Assembly (NCBI RefSeq): GCF_000155975.1 | Contig: NZ_GG730301.1 | Location: forward strand, 126,049 to 190,048 | Source of the DNA: Citrobacter youngae ATCC 29220 | GTDB lineage: Bacteria; Pseudomonadota; Gammaproteobacteria; Enterobacterales; Enterobacteriaceae | Direction of reading: 5' to 3' | Length of the DNA stretch: 64,000 bases | Part shown: one piece after another, positions 50,493 through 61,245 of the stretch | Layout: every line of letters starts with the position of its first letter | Position numbering within the stretch: the first letter of the stretch is position 1 | Program-made: the position numbers and the translations under genes | The notes under the pieces: model-generated | Databases searched by the model: none | Seen by the model: the letters and a program-made list of their open reading frames with translations, nothing else | Told to the model about the DNA's origin: nothing

Positions 50493-50888
50493 ATGACCAG
50501 CCGTTTTATGCTGATTTTTGCCGCCGTAAGTGGCTTTATCTTTGTGGCGTTGGGTGCCTTTGGGGCTCATGTTCTGAGTAAGACACTCGGTGTTGTTGAA
50601 ATGGGATGGATCCAGACTGGCCTCGAGTATCAGGCGTTTCATACGCTGGCTATCTTTGGCCTGGCGGTCGCCATGCAGCGACGCATTAGCATTTGGTTTT
50701 ACTGGAGTAGCGTGTTTTTGGCCTTAGGGACGGTGCTGTTTAGCGGCAGCCTGTATTGCCTCGCGCTCTCTCATTTACGCCTGTGGGCGTTTGTTACCCC
50801 CGTCGGCGGTTTCAGCTTCCTTGCGGGCTGGGCGCTGATGTTAGTGGGCGCTATTCGATTGAAACGTAAGGGCGTTAGCCATGAATAA
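50493..50888 (+). CDS. ygdD: YgdD, DUF423 inner-membrane protein
   Basis: This 131-residue protein has four hydrophobic segments (for example [20 protein letters not shown] at the start) and belongs to the DUF423 family. Its function is unknown. It overlaps rlmM by 8 bp and probably shares its transcript and that of gcvA. Confidence 0.93.
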   Translation: MTSRFMLIFAAVSGFIFVALGAFGAHVLSKTLGVVEMGWIQTGLEYQAFHTLAIFGLAVAMQRRISIWFYWSSVFLALGTVLFSGSLYCLALSHLRLWAFVTPVGGFSFLAGWALMLVGAIRLKRKGVSHE

Positions 50889-51981
50889 GGTTGTACTGTT
50901 GTGTCGCCCGGGTTTTGAAAAAGAGTGCGCCGCAGAAATTACGGATAAAGCAGGGCGTCGGGAAATTTTCGGTTTCGCCCGCGTGAAAGACAATGCGGGC
51001 TACGTCATCTTCGAATGTTATCAGCAGGACGATGCCGAAAAGTTAGTGAAAGAGCTGCCGTTTAGCTCGCTGATTTTTGCCCGCCAAATGTTTGTGGTGG
51101 GCGAACTGCTGCAATATTTACCGCCGGAAGACCGCATTACGCCGATTGTCGGCATGTTGCAGGGCGTGGTGGAAAAAGGCGGCGATCTGCGCGTTGAAGT
51201 GGCTGATACCAACGAAAGCAAAGAGCTGGTTAAATTTTGCCGTAAATTTACCGTACCGCTGCGCGCGGCGCTGCGTGAAGCGGGCGTACTGGCAAAATAT
51301 GAAACCCCGAAACGTCCGGTGGTTCACGTTTTCTTTATCGCCCCAGGCTGTTGTTATACGGGTTATTCCTGGCCTGATAATAACTCCCCGTTTTACATGG
51401 GCATTCCGCGACTGAAATTCCCGGCCGAAGCGCCGAGCCGTTCAACGCTGAAGCTGGAAGAAGCGCTGCATGTGTTCATTCCGGAAGATGAGTGGGACGA
51501 GCGTCTGGCCAACGGGATGTATGCGGTGGATTTAGGCGCATGCCCGGGCGGTTGGACTTATCAACTGGTGAAACGCAACATGTGGGTTTACTCGGTTGAT
51601 AATGGTCCGATGGCGCAAAGCCTGATGGATACCGGACAGGTCACCTGGCTGCGGGAAGACGGATTTAAGTATCGCCCGAATCGTAACAATATCTCGTGGA
51701 TGGTCTGCGACATGGTGGAGAAGCCGGCGAAGGTTGCCGCGCTGATGGCCCAGTGGCTGGTTAACGGCTGGTGTCGCGAGACCATCTTCAACCTCAAATT
51801 GCCGATGAAAAAACGTTACGAAGAGGTATCGCAGAATCTGGCCTACATTCAGGCACAGCTTGACGAGCATGGCGTCAATGCGCAGATTCAGGCGCGTCAG
51901 CTTTATCACGATCGGGAAGAAGTGACCGTACACGTGCGTCGTCTGTGGGCTGCCGTCGGCGGTCGTCGGGACGAGCGATAG
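50881..51981 (+). CDS. rlmM: RlmM, 23S rRNA 2'-O-methyltransferase (C2498)
   Basis: This 366-residue methyltransferase has an N-terminal THUMP-like region and a C-terminal Rossmann domain with the SAM motif [14 protein letters not shown] near residue 218. The KLPMKKR segment supplies part of the K-D-K-E tetrad. It 2'-O-methylates C2498 of 23S rRNA. It starts inside ygdD, with translation coupled. Confidence 0.95.
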   Translation: MNKVVLLCRPGFEKECAAEITDKAGRREIFGFARVKDNAGYVIFECYQQDDAEKLVKELPFSSLIFARQMFVVGELLQYLPPEDRITPIVGMLQGVVEKGGDLRVEVADTNESKELVKFCRKFTVPLRAALREAGVLAKYETPKRPVVHVFFIAPGCCYTGYSWPDNNSPFYMGIPRLKFPAEAPSRSTLKLEEALHVFIPEDEWDERLANGMYAVDLGACPGGWTYQLVKRNMWVYSVDNGPMAQSLMDTGQVTWLREDGFKYRPNRNNISWMVCDMVEKPAKVAALMAQWLVNGWCRETIFNLKLPMKKRYEEVSQNLAYIQAQLDEHGVNAQIQARQLYHDREEVTVHVRRLWAAVGGRRDER

Positions 51982-51989
51982 CGCTAAAT

Positions 51990-52030
51990 TGTAGGCCGGA
52001 TGACGGCGTAGACGTCTTATTCGGCCTACT
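51990..52030. repeat. REP element overlapping the fucR stop codon
   Basis: A divergent single REP-like unit runs from TGTAGGCCGGATGACG to CGGCCTACT. The fucR stop (TAG on the minus strand, 52026-52028) is in its last bases. Confidence 0.75.
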
Positions 52031-52730
52031 GTTTATCTGAAACGATATGCGTCACATCATCCAGATGCCCAATTCGCGCCTCCCCGGAGCGATTAAATTT
52101 ACTCTTATCGATCAGCAATAAAGATTGCGACGCGCGCTTAAGCAGAATGGATTTGAAGTCTGCGTTGGTGGCATTGGAGTCCCAGAGTGCGCCGTCGCTG
52201 TCGATCCCTTCGCAGGAAAAAATAAACAGGTCGATATCGAGAGATTTTAGCTGCGAGATGAGCGACGGATTAACATAGCAGCCGTATTTACGCTCAAGGC
52301 GGCCGCCAGAGCTGATAAGCTGGATCTGTTCGCGTTTAGCCAATTCCTGGCAAATAGGCTGGCTGTTGGTAAAAACGTGAATGTCGATGTCCGGTAGCTG
52401 ACGCGCCAGGTACCAGCAGGTTGAGCTGGCGTCTAAGGCGATCACCATACCTTCTTCAATCCATGTCAGCGCTTCCCGGGCAATATCCGCTTTGTGCGCG
52501 TAGTGGCTTTTGAGTCGAATATGAAACGGGTCGCCGCTGTCCTGATTTTCCCGGTGAATAGCCTTAGCCCGCCCGTGATTGCGTAGCACTTTTCCCTGGG
52601 TTTGTAATTCACCGAGATCGCGGCGGATGGTCTCTTTGCTGACGTTAAGCTGCAAAGACAGGGCTTCTGTTGTCAGGCTTTGGTGGTGGGTAAGCAGATC
52701 TACGATTGCCTGCTGGCGCGCCGCTTTCAT
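52026..52730 (-). CDS. fucR: FucR, L-fucose regulon activator
   Basis: This 234-residue DeoR-family regulator has an N-terminal helix-turn-helix (LTTEALSLQLNVSKETIRRDLGEL) and a sugar-phosphate-sensing domain. It activates fucPIKUR and fucAO with fuculose-1-phosphate as inducer in E. coli. It ends ...THIVSDKQ, about nine residues shorter than the E. coli protein I recall, because a REP element supplies the stop. The DNA-binding and sensing parts are intact. Confidence 0.93.
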   Translation of the reverse strand: MKAARQQAIVDLLTHHQSLTTEALSLQLNVSKETIRRDLGELQTQGKVLRNHGRAKAIHRENQDSGDPFHIRLKSHYAHKADIAREALTWIEEGMVIALDASSTCWYLARQLPDIDIHVFTNSQPICQELAKREQIQLISSGGRLERKYGCYVNPSLISQLKSLDIDLFIFSCEGIDSDGALWDSNATNADFKSILLKRASQSLLLIDKSKFNRSGEARIGHLDDVTHIVSDKQ

Positions 52731-52752
52731 GTTCTGATCCTCATATTATGAT

Positions 52753-52777
52753 GAATGCCCGTACCAGACGGGCATTC
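52753..52777 (-). terminator. Hairpin between fucU and fucR
   Basis: A perfect 10-bp stem with a 5-nt loop lies in the 57-bp fucU-fucR gap. No T-run follows on the minus strand, so it is more likely an RNA-stability or processing hairpin that lowers fucR expression relative to the upstream genes. Confidence 0.5.
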
Positions 52778-52787
52778 TGACCAGAGA

Positions 52788-53210
52788 TTACGGCGTTACC
52801 CCTTTTTTTAAAAGAATATTCCCGTACTTTGCCCGCTCTCCTGTGATAACGATCGCAAACGCCTTTTGCGCGCGTTCGTAGAAGGCATAGCGGTCAATGC
52901 GCGTGATGTCCGGGCAGGGCGTTTGTAATGAAAGCGCCTGACGGTAGCGAGCCTCGACGTCAGGATCGAGAGCGTCGCCTTCCACTGCGGCCATCATCAC
53001 CAGCGGTGGGGCGTAGCTGTCCAGTTCGAACAGCGGAATAATTGCCTGCAGCAGGTCGCTGACCAGCAGACCGTCGGCGCGGATGACCTGCGGACCCATG
53101 CTGTGGGCCGGGAAGTGGGCATCGGAAAAGATAATCTCATCGCCGTGCCCCATTTCGGCCAGTACCTTCAGCAGGTCAGGGGAAATTAAGGGAGATATCG
53201 TTTTGAGCAT
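52788..53210 (-). CDS. fucU: FucU, L-fucose mutarotase
   Basis: This 140-residue protein of the RbsD/FucU family interconverts fucose anomers. The catalytic histidine is in [19 protein letters not shown] set the start at 53210 (MLKTISPLI), one base after the fucK stop codon; the longer frame that reads back into fucK is an artefact. Confidence 0.95.
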   Translation of the reverse strand: MLKTISPLISPDLLKVLAEMGHGDEIIFSDAHFPAHSMGPQVIRADGLLVSDLLQAIIPLFELDSYAPPLVMMAAVEGDALDPDVEARYRQALSLQTPCPDITRIDRYAFYERAQKAFAIVITGERAKYGNILLKKGVTP

Positions 53211-53211
53211 G

Positions 53212-54630
53212 TTACTCGACTCCTGTGAGTTCGGGTTCGGTTTGCGGATAGAAGTAACGGTACTGATAGCGCACCTGGACACGAGCCTGTTCCGCACTGG
53301 TAAATTCCCCAATGCCTGACCAGGCAAACATCGCGGCGCCCGCCACGGTGGTTTCGGCATCATCCAGCACTTTGACCGGGATCCCAAGAACGTTGGCTTT
53401 GATCTGATTCCATAGCGCGTTGCGGCTTCCTCCGCCAACCAGGAGCAGTTCGCTGGCCTGGAAATGACCGATTTTTTCCAGCGTCTGCAAATTCCGCTGC
53501 AACTGCTCTGTCAGGCCTTCCAGCGCGGCGCGATAAAAATGTCCGCGGGTGGTATTAAGCGTAACGCCTTGCCAGCCCGCATTCTGACAGGCCAACAGGT
53601 CGCATTGCATCTTGACGCCTTCTGCGCCAGCCGGGATGGCCTGGGCTTCATCAATCAGCGTCTGCCAGGGCGTTTCGGCTGTCCAAAGCAGCTTGCGCAC
53701 CCATTCGAGTACGCCGGAAGCCAGCCACTGCATGCCGGGATTATACAGTCCGGCCTGGCTGTCCAGTTCACAAGTGGAACCCGCATAATGGCTGAGCAGA
53801 GAGGTGTTCACCTGCGCGCTGCGTACCATCAGAATTTCCCAAGTGCCGGAGGAGAGCACCGGTTCGTCCTGCTGGGCGCCCGCGCCAAACAGCGCAAACT
53901 GCGTGTCGTGTCCGGCAGAGATAACCGGAATACCCGCTGTAAGCCCAAGCTGGCTGGCGGCCTCTGGCTGGAGTGTGCCAATCTGTTCGCCCGCTTCAAC
54001 CAGGCGCGGAAACAGGCGGCGCGGTATGCCGGTTGCCTGCAAAATGTCATGACTAAAATCGCGCTGCTGGATATCCAGCATCTGACTGGTGCCCGCCATG
54101 GTGATGTCGGTTGTGAACTCGCCGGTTAAACGGTGGTTGATAAGCGACGAGATAAACAGCCAGGCGTGCGCCTGTTCGAGTAGCTGCGGGTGGTTTTCTT
54201 TCAGCCATACCAGTTTGTACAGCGTGTTGAAGCTAAACGCGCCGACGCCGGAAATTTCCTGCAGCTGCTGCGGCGTCATGTAGCGGTGGATATTTTCCAT
54301 TACCGCTGCGGTGCGTGGGCATTTCCAGCTGATTACCGGATACAGTTGTTTGCCGTTTTTATCAACCAGCGCGCCGTCCACGCCGAAGGTGGTGACGGCG
54401 ATCCCGCGGACATGGCAGTTGGCCAGTTGTGGGGAGAGCCGCTGACAGCAGTCGGCAAAGCGTTGCAAAATGGCCTCCAGCGACCACTGATGCCAGGCAC
54501 TGTTCTCCGCGGCAATATCACTGGCGTTGGGCGTTGAGGCGCGGGCGATAATTTTTCCCTGACGGTCAACGGCAATGGCCCGCACATTGGTCGCGCCACA
54601 GTCGAGTACCAGGATAACGTCTTGTTTCAT
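53212..54630 (-). CDS. fucK: FucK, L-fuculokinase
   Basis: This 472-residue FGGY-family kinase phosphorylates L-fuculose to L-fuculose-1-phosphate. The ATP-binding motifs [12 protein letters not shown] and LLVGGGSRN are present. I set the start at 54630 (MKQDVILV), with AGGAGC upstream. A longer upstream frame reads a REP element and is not coding. One base separates it from fucU. Confidence 0.95.
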   Translation of the reverse strand: MKQDVILVLDCGATNVRAIAVDRQGKIIARASTPNASDIAAENSAWHQWSLEAILQRFADCCQRLSPQLANCHVRGIAVTTFGVDGALVDKNGKQLYPVISWKCPRTAAVMENIHRYMTPQQLQEISGVGAFSFNTLYKLVWLKENHPQLLEQAHAWLFISSLINHRLTGEFTTDITMAGTSQMLDIQQRDFSHDILQATGIPRRLFPRLVEAGEQIGTLQPEAASQLGLTAGIPVISAGHDTQFALFGAGAQQDEPVLSSGTWEILMVRSAQVNTSLLSHYAGSTCELDSQAGLYNPGMQWLASGVLEWVRKLLWTAETPWQTLIDEAQAIPAGAEGVKMQCDLLACQNAGWQGVTLNTTRGHFYRAALEGLTEQLQRNLQTLEKIGHFQASELLLVGGGSRNALWNQIKANVLGIPVKVLDDAETTVAGAAMFAWSGIGEFTSAEQARVQVRYQYRYFYPQTEPELTGVE

Positions 54631-54653
54631 AATTGCTCCTGGGATATTACCTA

Positions 54654-54738
54654 TTGCCGGATGGCGGCTTCGCCTTATCCGGCCTACAGGCTGCTCACCC
54701 GTAGGCCTGATAAGACGCGTCAGCGTCGCCATCAGGCA
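54654..54738. repeat. REP pair inside the fuc operon (fucI-fucK gap)
   Basis: Inverted REP units at 54654-54688 and 54700-54738 lie in the 119-bp gap between fucI and fucK on the same strand. Confidence 0.9.
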
Positions 54739-54749
54739 ATCACAGATGC

Positions 54750-56525
54750 TTAACGCTTATACAGCGGGCCGTAGTTCTGGCAGGCGCGATAATCCTGACC
54801 TTCGCTATCCATACCGTGGGCTGCCCAGGCTGAAGGACGATAGATTTTCTCGTCTTCCACGTTGTGCATACAAACCGGAATACGCAGCATGGCGGCGAGC
54901 GTAATGAAGTCCGCGCCCACGTGACCAATCGTCAGCACGCCGTGGTTAGCGCCCCAGTTAGCCATCACGGAATAGACATCGCTGAACGGCCCTTTGCCGG
55001 TTAAGCGTGGGGCAAACCAGGTGGTCGGCCAGGTGGAATTGGTGCGCGCATCAAGCTGGTCATGCATATCTTTCGGTAATTCCACGCTCCAGCCTTCCGC
55101 GATTTGCAGCACCGGTCCCAGCCCTTTGATGATATTGATACGGGACATGGTGAACGGTACGCCGCCCTCGGTCAGGAAACGAGAGGAGTAACCGCCCCCG
55201 CGGAAATATTCGTGAATCGCCGGACACCATTCGGTTGCCGCCAGGCAATCATCCGCCTCTTTCTGCGAGATTTCCCAGTGCGGCTTCATGGTCGGTTTAC
55301 CTGCGCCGTCGCGCTGTTTGCAGGATCCATCCAGCGCTGCCGAGCCGGAGTTAATCAGGTGAATAATGCCGTGCTCAGCAAGGCCGGTCAGCGGCTTACC
55401 CGTGACGCGCTCCACCGCCTCCGGTGACCAGTAGGTGCGCACATCGGCAAAGACCTGCGCTGTGCCGGTGAGCTGGTGACCAAACAGCATTGCCACGCCG
55501 TTCAGACTGTCGTTTTCGGTCGCGACAACGAACGGTTCACGCACGCCATTCCAGTCAAAAGAGCTGTTCAGTAACGCTTCGGCGGTATCGCCATTCGGGT
55601 ATTGATCGGTCCAGTGACGCTGGCCCTGGAAGCCTGCGGCGATCGCGTTGTAGCCCAGGGATTCTTCGACCAGACCTTTGTCTGCCAGCTTTTTGTTACC
55701 CTGCATCATGTCGCGAATGCACATAGCCATCAGCAGGCTTTCCTTCAGCACGGCGCGGCTCTGCTCTGCGTTGCGCTTATATTGCTGCGCGTTCTGATCT
55801 TCGCCGTAGCGGAAGTTTTTGTCTGCCCACGCCAGCGCCATTTCCAGTTCGGTTTCGTCATAGATCTTCTGGTCAATGCGACGACGCAGCTCGGTCATAT
55901 CCACCGCCTGGACCTTCATGCCCAGCCAGGATTCAAAGAAGTTATGGTCGACGATAGAACCGGCGATACCCATCGATACGCCACCGACGGACAGATAGCT
56001 TTTACCTTTCATACTGGCAACCGCCAGGCCTGCGCGGGCAAAGCGCAGCAGTTTTTCTTCAACATCGGCAGGAATCGATGTGTCGTCGGCATCCTGGACG
56101 TCATGACCATAAATAGAGAAAGCAGGAAGCCCTTTTTGGCTGTGAGCGGCCAGCGCGGCGGCCAGATAAACTGCGCCCGGACGTTCTGTACCGTTGAAGC
56201 CCCAGATAGCTTTCGGGCGCATCGGATCCATGTCGATGGTTTCGCTGCCGTAGCACCAGCATGGGGTAACGGTAATTGTCACGCCTACGTTCTGGCTGCT
56301 GAACTTTTCTTCACAGGCGGCGGATTCCGCCATACCGGCGATACAGGTATCGGCAATCACACATTCAATTTGCGCGCCGCAGGCATGACGGAGTTTTTCC
56401 GTGATAAGCGCGGCGGTGGCTTTCGCCATATTCATGGTCTGCTCTTCGAGCGACTCACGTACACCCATACGACGTCCGTCAATAACCGGGCGAATACCAA
56501 TTTTTGGTAAGCTGATTTTTTTCAT
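54750..56525 (-). CDS. fucI: L-fucose isomerase
   Basis: This 591-residue Mn-dependent isomerase converts L-fucose to L-fuculose. The N-terminus [19 protein letters not shown] is that of E. coli FucI, and metal-binding residues are in [11 protein letters not shown] (Glu) and further C-terminal. I chose the ATG at 56525, preceded by GAGGAATC; a GTG one codon earlier is possible. The next gene upstream is fucP. Confidence 0.97.
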   Translation of the reverse strand: MKKISLPKIGIRPVIDGRRMGVRESLEEQTMNMAKATAALITEKLRHACGAQIECVIADTCIAGMAESAACEEKFSSQNVGVTITVTPCWCYGSETIDMDPMRPKAIWGFNGTERPGAVYLAAALAAHSQKGLPAFSIYGHDVQDADDTSIPADVEEKLLRFARAGLAVASMKGKSYLSVGGVSMGIAGSIVDHNFFESWLGMKVQAVDMTELRRRIDQKIYDETELEMALAWADKNFRYGEDQNAQQYKRNAEQSRAVLKESLLMAMCIRDMMQGNKKLADKGLVEESLGYNAIAAGFQGQRHWTDQYPNGDTAEALLNSSFDWNGVREPFVVATENDSLNGVAMLFGHQLTGTAQVFADVRTYWSPEAVERVTGKPLTGLAEHGIIHLINSGSAALDGSCKQRDGAGKPTMKPHWEISQKEADDCLAATEWCPAIHEYFRGGGYSSRFLTEGGVPFTMSRINIIKGLGPVLQIAEGWSVELPKDMHDQLDARTNSTWPTTWFAPRLTGKGPFSDVYSVMANWGANHGVLTIGHVGADFITLAAMLRIPVCMHNVEDEKIYRPSAWAAHGMDSEGQDYRACQNYGPLYKR

Positions 56526-56556
56526 CACAGATTCCTCACGTTATTCGGATAACTAT

Positions 56557-57867
56557 TCAGTTGGCTGCCGTTTGCGAACGGAAGCGGGCAAAAATAAAGA
56601 TGATGGCGAAGCAAACTGCCGGGACCAGTTCAGCCGTTGGGATATTACCTGCGGCGTCGCTGACAAAGCCCATCACCGGGGTCACAATGCCGCCGCCAAT
56701 AATGGTCATGACGATAAAAGACGAGCCATATTTGGTGTCTTGTCCCAGGTTTTTGATCCCCAGAGAGAAAATGGTTGGATACTGAATCGACATAAACGCG
56801 CTGCACAACGTCAGGGCCAGCAGACCGATGTGACCACCGGTGAAAGCGGAAATCAGGCACAGGACCATGGCGAGCAGGGCGTAGGCGGCCAGCACTTTAT
56901 GCGGTGCGAAACGGCTGATGAGCCAGGTGCCGGAGAAACGACCGATGAAGAAGCACACCATCGTGCCGGTCAGGTAGTTGGCGGCGAAACCAGGGGTCAT
57001 ACCCGGGATCTCTTCGATAGCGTAACGAATCAGGTAGCTCCAGCAGGCAGTTTGCGCGCCGACGTAGCAGAACTGCGCCAGTACCGCCCAACGCCAGTGG
57101 CGAATGCGCACCAGGCGGGAAAGGGACGCGGAGAATGAACTCTGGGTACTGTCACTGTGATCGTCACTTTGCAGGGCCGGAAACTTTGTAAACATAATCA
57201 GCAGGGCGACCAGCAAAACGATCGCGACGATGATCATATAAGGGGTTTGTACCGAGAGCACCAGGCTGTGCTTGTAGGCGCTCAACTGTTCCGGAGCCAT
57301 TTTATCGAGTACGTCTTGAGATTGATGTGGCACATTAGACAAAATAAGACTTTGCCCAAACACAACCGCAATAATGGCGCCAAAAGAGTTAAAAGTTTGC
57401 GCCAGGTTAAGTCTGAAATGACCACCGCTTTCTGGACCTAATACGGTCACAAACGGGTTGGCGGCAGTTTCCAGACAACCTAAGCCAGCAGCAATAATAA
57501 ACAGACCAATTAAAAATAAGGTGTAGTTCATTATCTCGGCGGCAGGCCAAAATAATGCAGCGCCGACAGCGTATAAAAATAAACCGGTAATAATCCCTGC
57601 TTTATAACTCAGCTTTTTCATCAAGATCCCGGCCGGAATCGGGATGACAAAATAACCGAAATAAAACGCTGACTGAATCAAACCAGCCTGAAAGTTAGTT
57701 AGTGTAAAAGCTTGCTGAAATTGGGGTAATAAAATGTCATTGAGATTATTAGCAACAGCCCAAAGAAAAAAAAGCGAACAGAGTAATGCGAAGGGAATGA
57801 CATAATTTTTTGTCTGCCCCTTGTCTACGGCATGAAAACTCTGCGTTTGTATTGATGTGTTTCCCAT
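56557..57867 (-). CDS. fucP: FucP, L-fucose:H+ symporter
   Basis: This 436-residue major-facilitator transporter has about 12 membrane segments. The N-terminus SFHAVDKGQTKNYVIPFALL and the membrane motif QAGLIQSAFYFGYFVIP are close to E. coli FucP. It imports L-fucose across the inner membrane and heads the fucPIKUR operon. Confidence 0.96.
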   Translation of the reverse strand: MGNTSIQTQSFHAVDKGQTKNYVIPFALLCSLFFLWAVANNLNDILLPQFQQAFTLTNFQAGLIQSAFYFGYFVIPIPAGILMKKLSYKAGIITGLFLYAVGAALFWPAAEIMNYTLFLIGLFIIAAGLGCLETAANPFVTVLGPESGGHFRLNLAQTFNSFGAIIAVVFGQSLILSNVPHQSQDVLDKMAPEQLSAYKHSLVLSVQTPYMIIVAIVLLVALLIMFTKFPALQSDDHSDSTQSSFSASLSRLVRIRHWRWAVLAQFCYVGAQTACWSYLIRYAIEEIPGMTPGFAANYLTGTMVCFFIGRFSGTWLISRFAPHKVLAAYALLAMVLCLISAFTGGHIGLLALTLCSAFMSIQYPTIFSLGIKNLGQDTKYGSSFIVMTIIGGGIVTPVMGFVSDAAGNIPTAELVPAVCFAIIFIFARFRSQTAAN

Positions 57868-58066
57868 AGCATCCTCATCAGTTCAGAAGCGTGTTCAACA
57901 GCTTAAGAGTACGACTGGTGTTTTTTTCCAGCCCGCTAATCCGGTGAGTTCCGGTAATCTGCCAGAAAAATTTGGCCTACATGAATGAACTCATGAATTC
58001 ATTTTCAAATAAACGACGGCCATTAATATGACGTTGGTCACACTTATACTCTGGGGGATAGGTTTA

Positions 58067-58082
58067 TGTGATTATCATCACT
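58067..58082. promoter_or_regulatory. CRP-binding site
   Basis: TGTGATTATCATCACT has the TGTGA-N6-TCACA pattern with one mismatch. cAMP-CRP control of the fuc operons is established in E. coli. Confidence 0.75.
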
Positions 58083-58098
58083 TTAATTTCTGTAAACC

Positions 58099-58234
58099 AA
58101 TGACCGTTTGAGTAAAATAAATTTAAAAACCACAAAGAGAATGCCCGAATTAATTCGTTAAGAAGAAAACGGGCAACTGTAACAACTTATTCGCAAATGA
58201 CCGTTTTACAATGCTTCCATTAAGAACGGACATT
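58099..58234. promoter_or_regulatory. Repeated AATGWCCGTT motifs, candidate FucR sites
   Basis: AATGACCGTTT occurs at 58099-58109 and 58196-58206. An inverted one-mismatch copy is at 58225-58234. The copies span the middle of the divergent region. Assignment to FucR is inferred from location and repetition. Confidence 0.4.
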
Positions 58235-58430
58235 TTTAAAATGTGATATTAAGCCTGCGTGTTTTTATTCTGTATTATTAGTTGATGACGGTCACAAAAT
58301 CCGGCGCTAAAAATTCCCTTCTCTTTATTCGGCATGATGATAGTTAGCAAATACCCGCTTAATTCAACAGAGCATCGAGGTATCAGCAATGTTCTGTTGT
58401 CGCATTTTGACTCACTGAGAGAGGTAAGTA

Positions 58431-59078
58431 ATGGAACGAAATACGCTGGCACGGCAGATTATCAATACCTGCCTGGAAATGACCCGTCTGGGGTTGAATC
58501 AGGGGACTGCGGGCAATGTAAGCGTGCGTTACCAGGACGGGATGTTAATTACCCCGACGGGGATTCCCTATGACAAACTCACCGAAGCCCACATTGTGTA
58601 CATCAATGCACAGGGGCAGCACGAAGAAGGGAAGCTGCCTTCCAGCGAATGGCGATTCCATATGGCCGCTTATCAAACGCGCCCCGATGCTCAGGCGGTG
58701 GTGCATAACCATGCCGTACACTGTACCGCCGTTTCTATTCTCAACCGTCCAATCCCGGCAATCCATTACATGATTGCGGCGGCGGGCGGTAACTCAATTC
58801 CCTGTGCGCCCTATGCGACGTTCGGCACGCGCGAGTTGTCAGAACACGTTGCGGTCGCGCTGAAAAACCGTAAAGCGACGCTGCTGCAACATCATGGCCT
58901 GATCGCCTGTGAAGAAAATCTGGAAAAAGCCCTGTGGTTAGCGCATGAAGTGGAAGTGCTGGCACAGCTTTATCTCAGCACGCTGGCTATTATCGATCCG
59001 GTTCCGGTGCTGGACGATGAGGCTATCGCCATAGTGCTGGAAAAATTCAAAACATATGGATTGCGTATTGAAGAATAG
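58431..59078 (+). CDS. fucA: L-fuculose-1-phosphate aldolase
   Basis: This 215-residue zinc class II aldolase splits L-fuculose-1-phosphate into DHAP and L-lactaldehyde. Active-site Glu73 and zinc histidines are in SSEWRFHMAAYQ and VVHNHAVHC, with a further histidine in LQHHGL. It is followed after 11 bp by fucO. Confidence 0.97.
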   Translation: MERNTLARQIINTCLEMTRLGLNQGTAGNVSVRYQDGMLITPTGIPYDKLTEAHIVYINAQGQHEEGKLPSSEWRFHMAAYQTRPDAQAVVHNHAVHCTAVSILNRPIPAIHYMIAAAGGNSIPCAPYATFGTRELSEHVAVALKNRKATLLQHHGLIACEENLEKALWLAHEVEVLAQLYLSTLAIIDPVPVLDDEAIAIVLEKFKTYGLRIEE

Positions 59079-59089
59079 GAGATAAAACG

Positions 59090-60238
59090 ATGGCGAACAG
59101 AATGATTCTGAACGAAACGGCATGGTTTGGCCGGGGAGCGGTTGGGGCATTAACCGATGAAGTCATCCGTCGTGGTTACCGCAAGGCGCTGATAGTGACC
59201 GACGAAAACCTGGTCCAGTGCGGCGTTGTCGGGAAAGTGACATCCCACATGGATGCCGCAGGTCTGGCGTGGGAGATCTACTCCGGCGTTATTCCTAACC
59301 CAACCATTGCGGTGGTGCAGGAAGGGTTGGGCGTTTTCCAGCAAAGTGGCGCAGATTATCTGATAGCCATTGGCGGCGGCTCCCCGCAGGATACCTGTAA
59401 AGCAATTGGTATTATTCACAACAACCCTGAATTTGCGGATGTGCGCAGCCTCGAAGGGTTATCCCCGACGCGTGTAGCGAGCGTACCGGTGATGGCGATC
59501 CCGACCACGGCAGGTACGGCAGCGGAAGTGACCATTAACTACGTGATCACGGATGAAGAAAACCGGCGTAAGTTTGTTTGTGTCGATCCACATGATATTC
59601 CGCAGGTGGCGTTTATTGATGCCGATATGATGGACGGCATGCCTGCGGCGTTAAAAGCGGCGACCGGCGTGGATGCGCTGACCCATGCTATTGAAGGCTA
59701 TATCACCCGTGCGGCATGGGCGCTTACCGATGCGCTGCACATTAAAGCGATTGAAATTATTGCCGGAGCATTACGCGGGTCGGTCGCGGGCGACAGCGAG
59801 GCGGGCGAGGCGATGGCGCTGGGCCAGTACGTGGCCGGGATGGGTTTTTCCAACGTAGGCCTGGGATTAGTGCATGGCATGGCGCACCCGCTGGGCGCGT
59901 TTTATAACACGCCGCACGGCGTCGCGAATGCCATTTTGCTGCCGCACGTGATGCACTATAACGCCGAATTCACCGGGGAGAAATTCCGCGATATCGCCCG
60001 GGCGATGGGCGTTAAGGTGGAAGGCCTGACGCTGGCAGAAGCGCGGAAAGCGGCGGTGGACGCGGTGTTTGCCCTTAACCGCGATGTTGGGATCCCGCTG
60101 CACCTGCGTGATGTTGGCGTACGCAAAGAGGATATTCCTGCGCTGGCGCAGGCGGCATTTGATGATGTCTGTACCGGTGGAAATCCGCGTGAAGCGAGCC
60201 TTGGGGATATCGTCGAGCTGTACCATACCGCCTGGTAA
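59090..60238 (+). CDS. fucO: FucO, L-1,2-propanediol oxidoreductase (lactaldehyde reductase)
   Basis: This 382-residue iron-dependent group III alcohol dehydrogenase reduces L-lactaldehyde to propanediol. The NAD-binding GGGSPQDTCKAIG and the iron-ligand histidines (ALTHAIEGY, LVHGMAHPLGAFYNTPHG) are present. AGGAG precedes the start. Confidence 0.97.
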   Translation: MANRMILNETAWFGRGAVGALTDEVIRRGYRKALIVTDENLVQCGVVGKVTSHMDAAGLAWEIYSGVIPNPTIAVVQEGLGVFQQSGADYLIAIGGGSPQDTCKAIGIIHNNPEFADVRSLEGLSPTRVASVPVMAIPTTAGTAAEVTINYVITDEENRRKFVCVDPHDIPQVAFIDADMMDGMPAALKAATGVDALTHAIEGYITRAAWALTDALHIKAIEIIAGALRGSVAGDSEAGEAMALGQYVAGMGFSNVGLGLVHGMAHPLGAFYNTPHGVANAILLPHVMHYNAEFTGEKFRDIARAMGVKVEGLTLAEARKAAVDAVFALNRDVGIPLHLRDVGVRKEDIPALAQAAFDDVCTGGNPREASLGDIVELYHTAW

Positions 60239-60240
60239 TT

Positions 60241-60302
60241 GCTTTATCCGGTCTACAGGGTTGCACTAAATGTAGGCCGGATAAGCGCAGCGCCATCCGG
60301 CA
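60241..60302. repeat. REP elements between fucO and xni
   Basis: A partial unit (60241-60256) and a complete unit (60270-60302) lie between convergent genes. Confidence 0.85.
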
Positions 60303-60322
60303 ACAGAGCTATCGCCAAAGAA

Positions 60323-61096
<774 letters not shown>

Positions 61097-61151
61097 TCAG
61101 CCTGTAGGGTAACATTCAGGGCGAGTGGAGGCGAGTTTGGTGAAACGCTAT

Positions 61152-61223
61152 CCGTAGGCCTGATAAGCGAAGCGCCATCAGGCAATAAATGCCGGATGGC
61201 GGCGAACGCCTTATCCGGCCTAC
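61152..61223. repeat. REP pair between xni and sdaB
   Basis: REP units at 61152-61184 and 61190-61223 lie in the 167-bp gap between xni and sdaB, both on the minus strand. They follow the sdaB stop. Confidence 0.9.
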
Positions 61224-61245
61224 GGATTCTGAAACGCGATGGGAC

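Larger units (their letters stand above)
57868..58430. promoter_or_regulatory. Divergent fucP/fucA control region
   Basis: This 563-bp gap, mostly AT-rich, separates the divergent fucPIKUR and fucAO operons. It holds a strong CRP site (58067-58082) and three copies of AATGWCCGTT (58099, 58196 and, inverted, 58225) that may be FucR sites. No other gene was seen. Confidence 0.8.

Noticed and set aside
53211-53438. N-terminal extension of fucU
   Set aside because: It reads backwards into the fucK coding region in another frame; the ATG at 53210 gives the 140-residue family length.
54631-54732. N-terminal extension of fucK
   Set aside because: The 34 extra codons translate a REP element; the ATG at 54630 has a good ribosome site and matches the family start.
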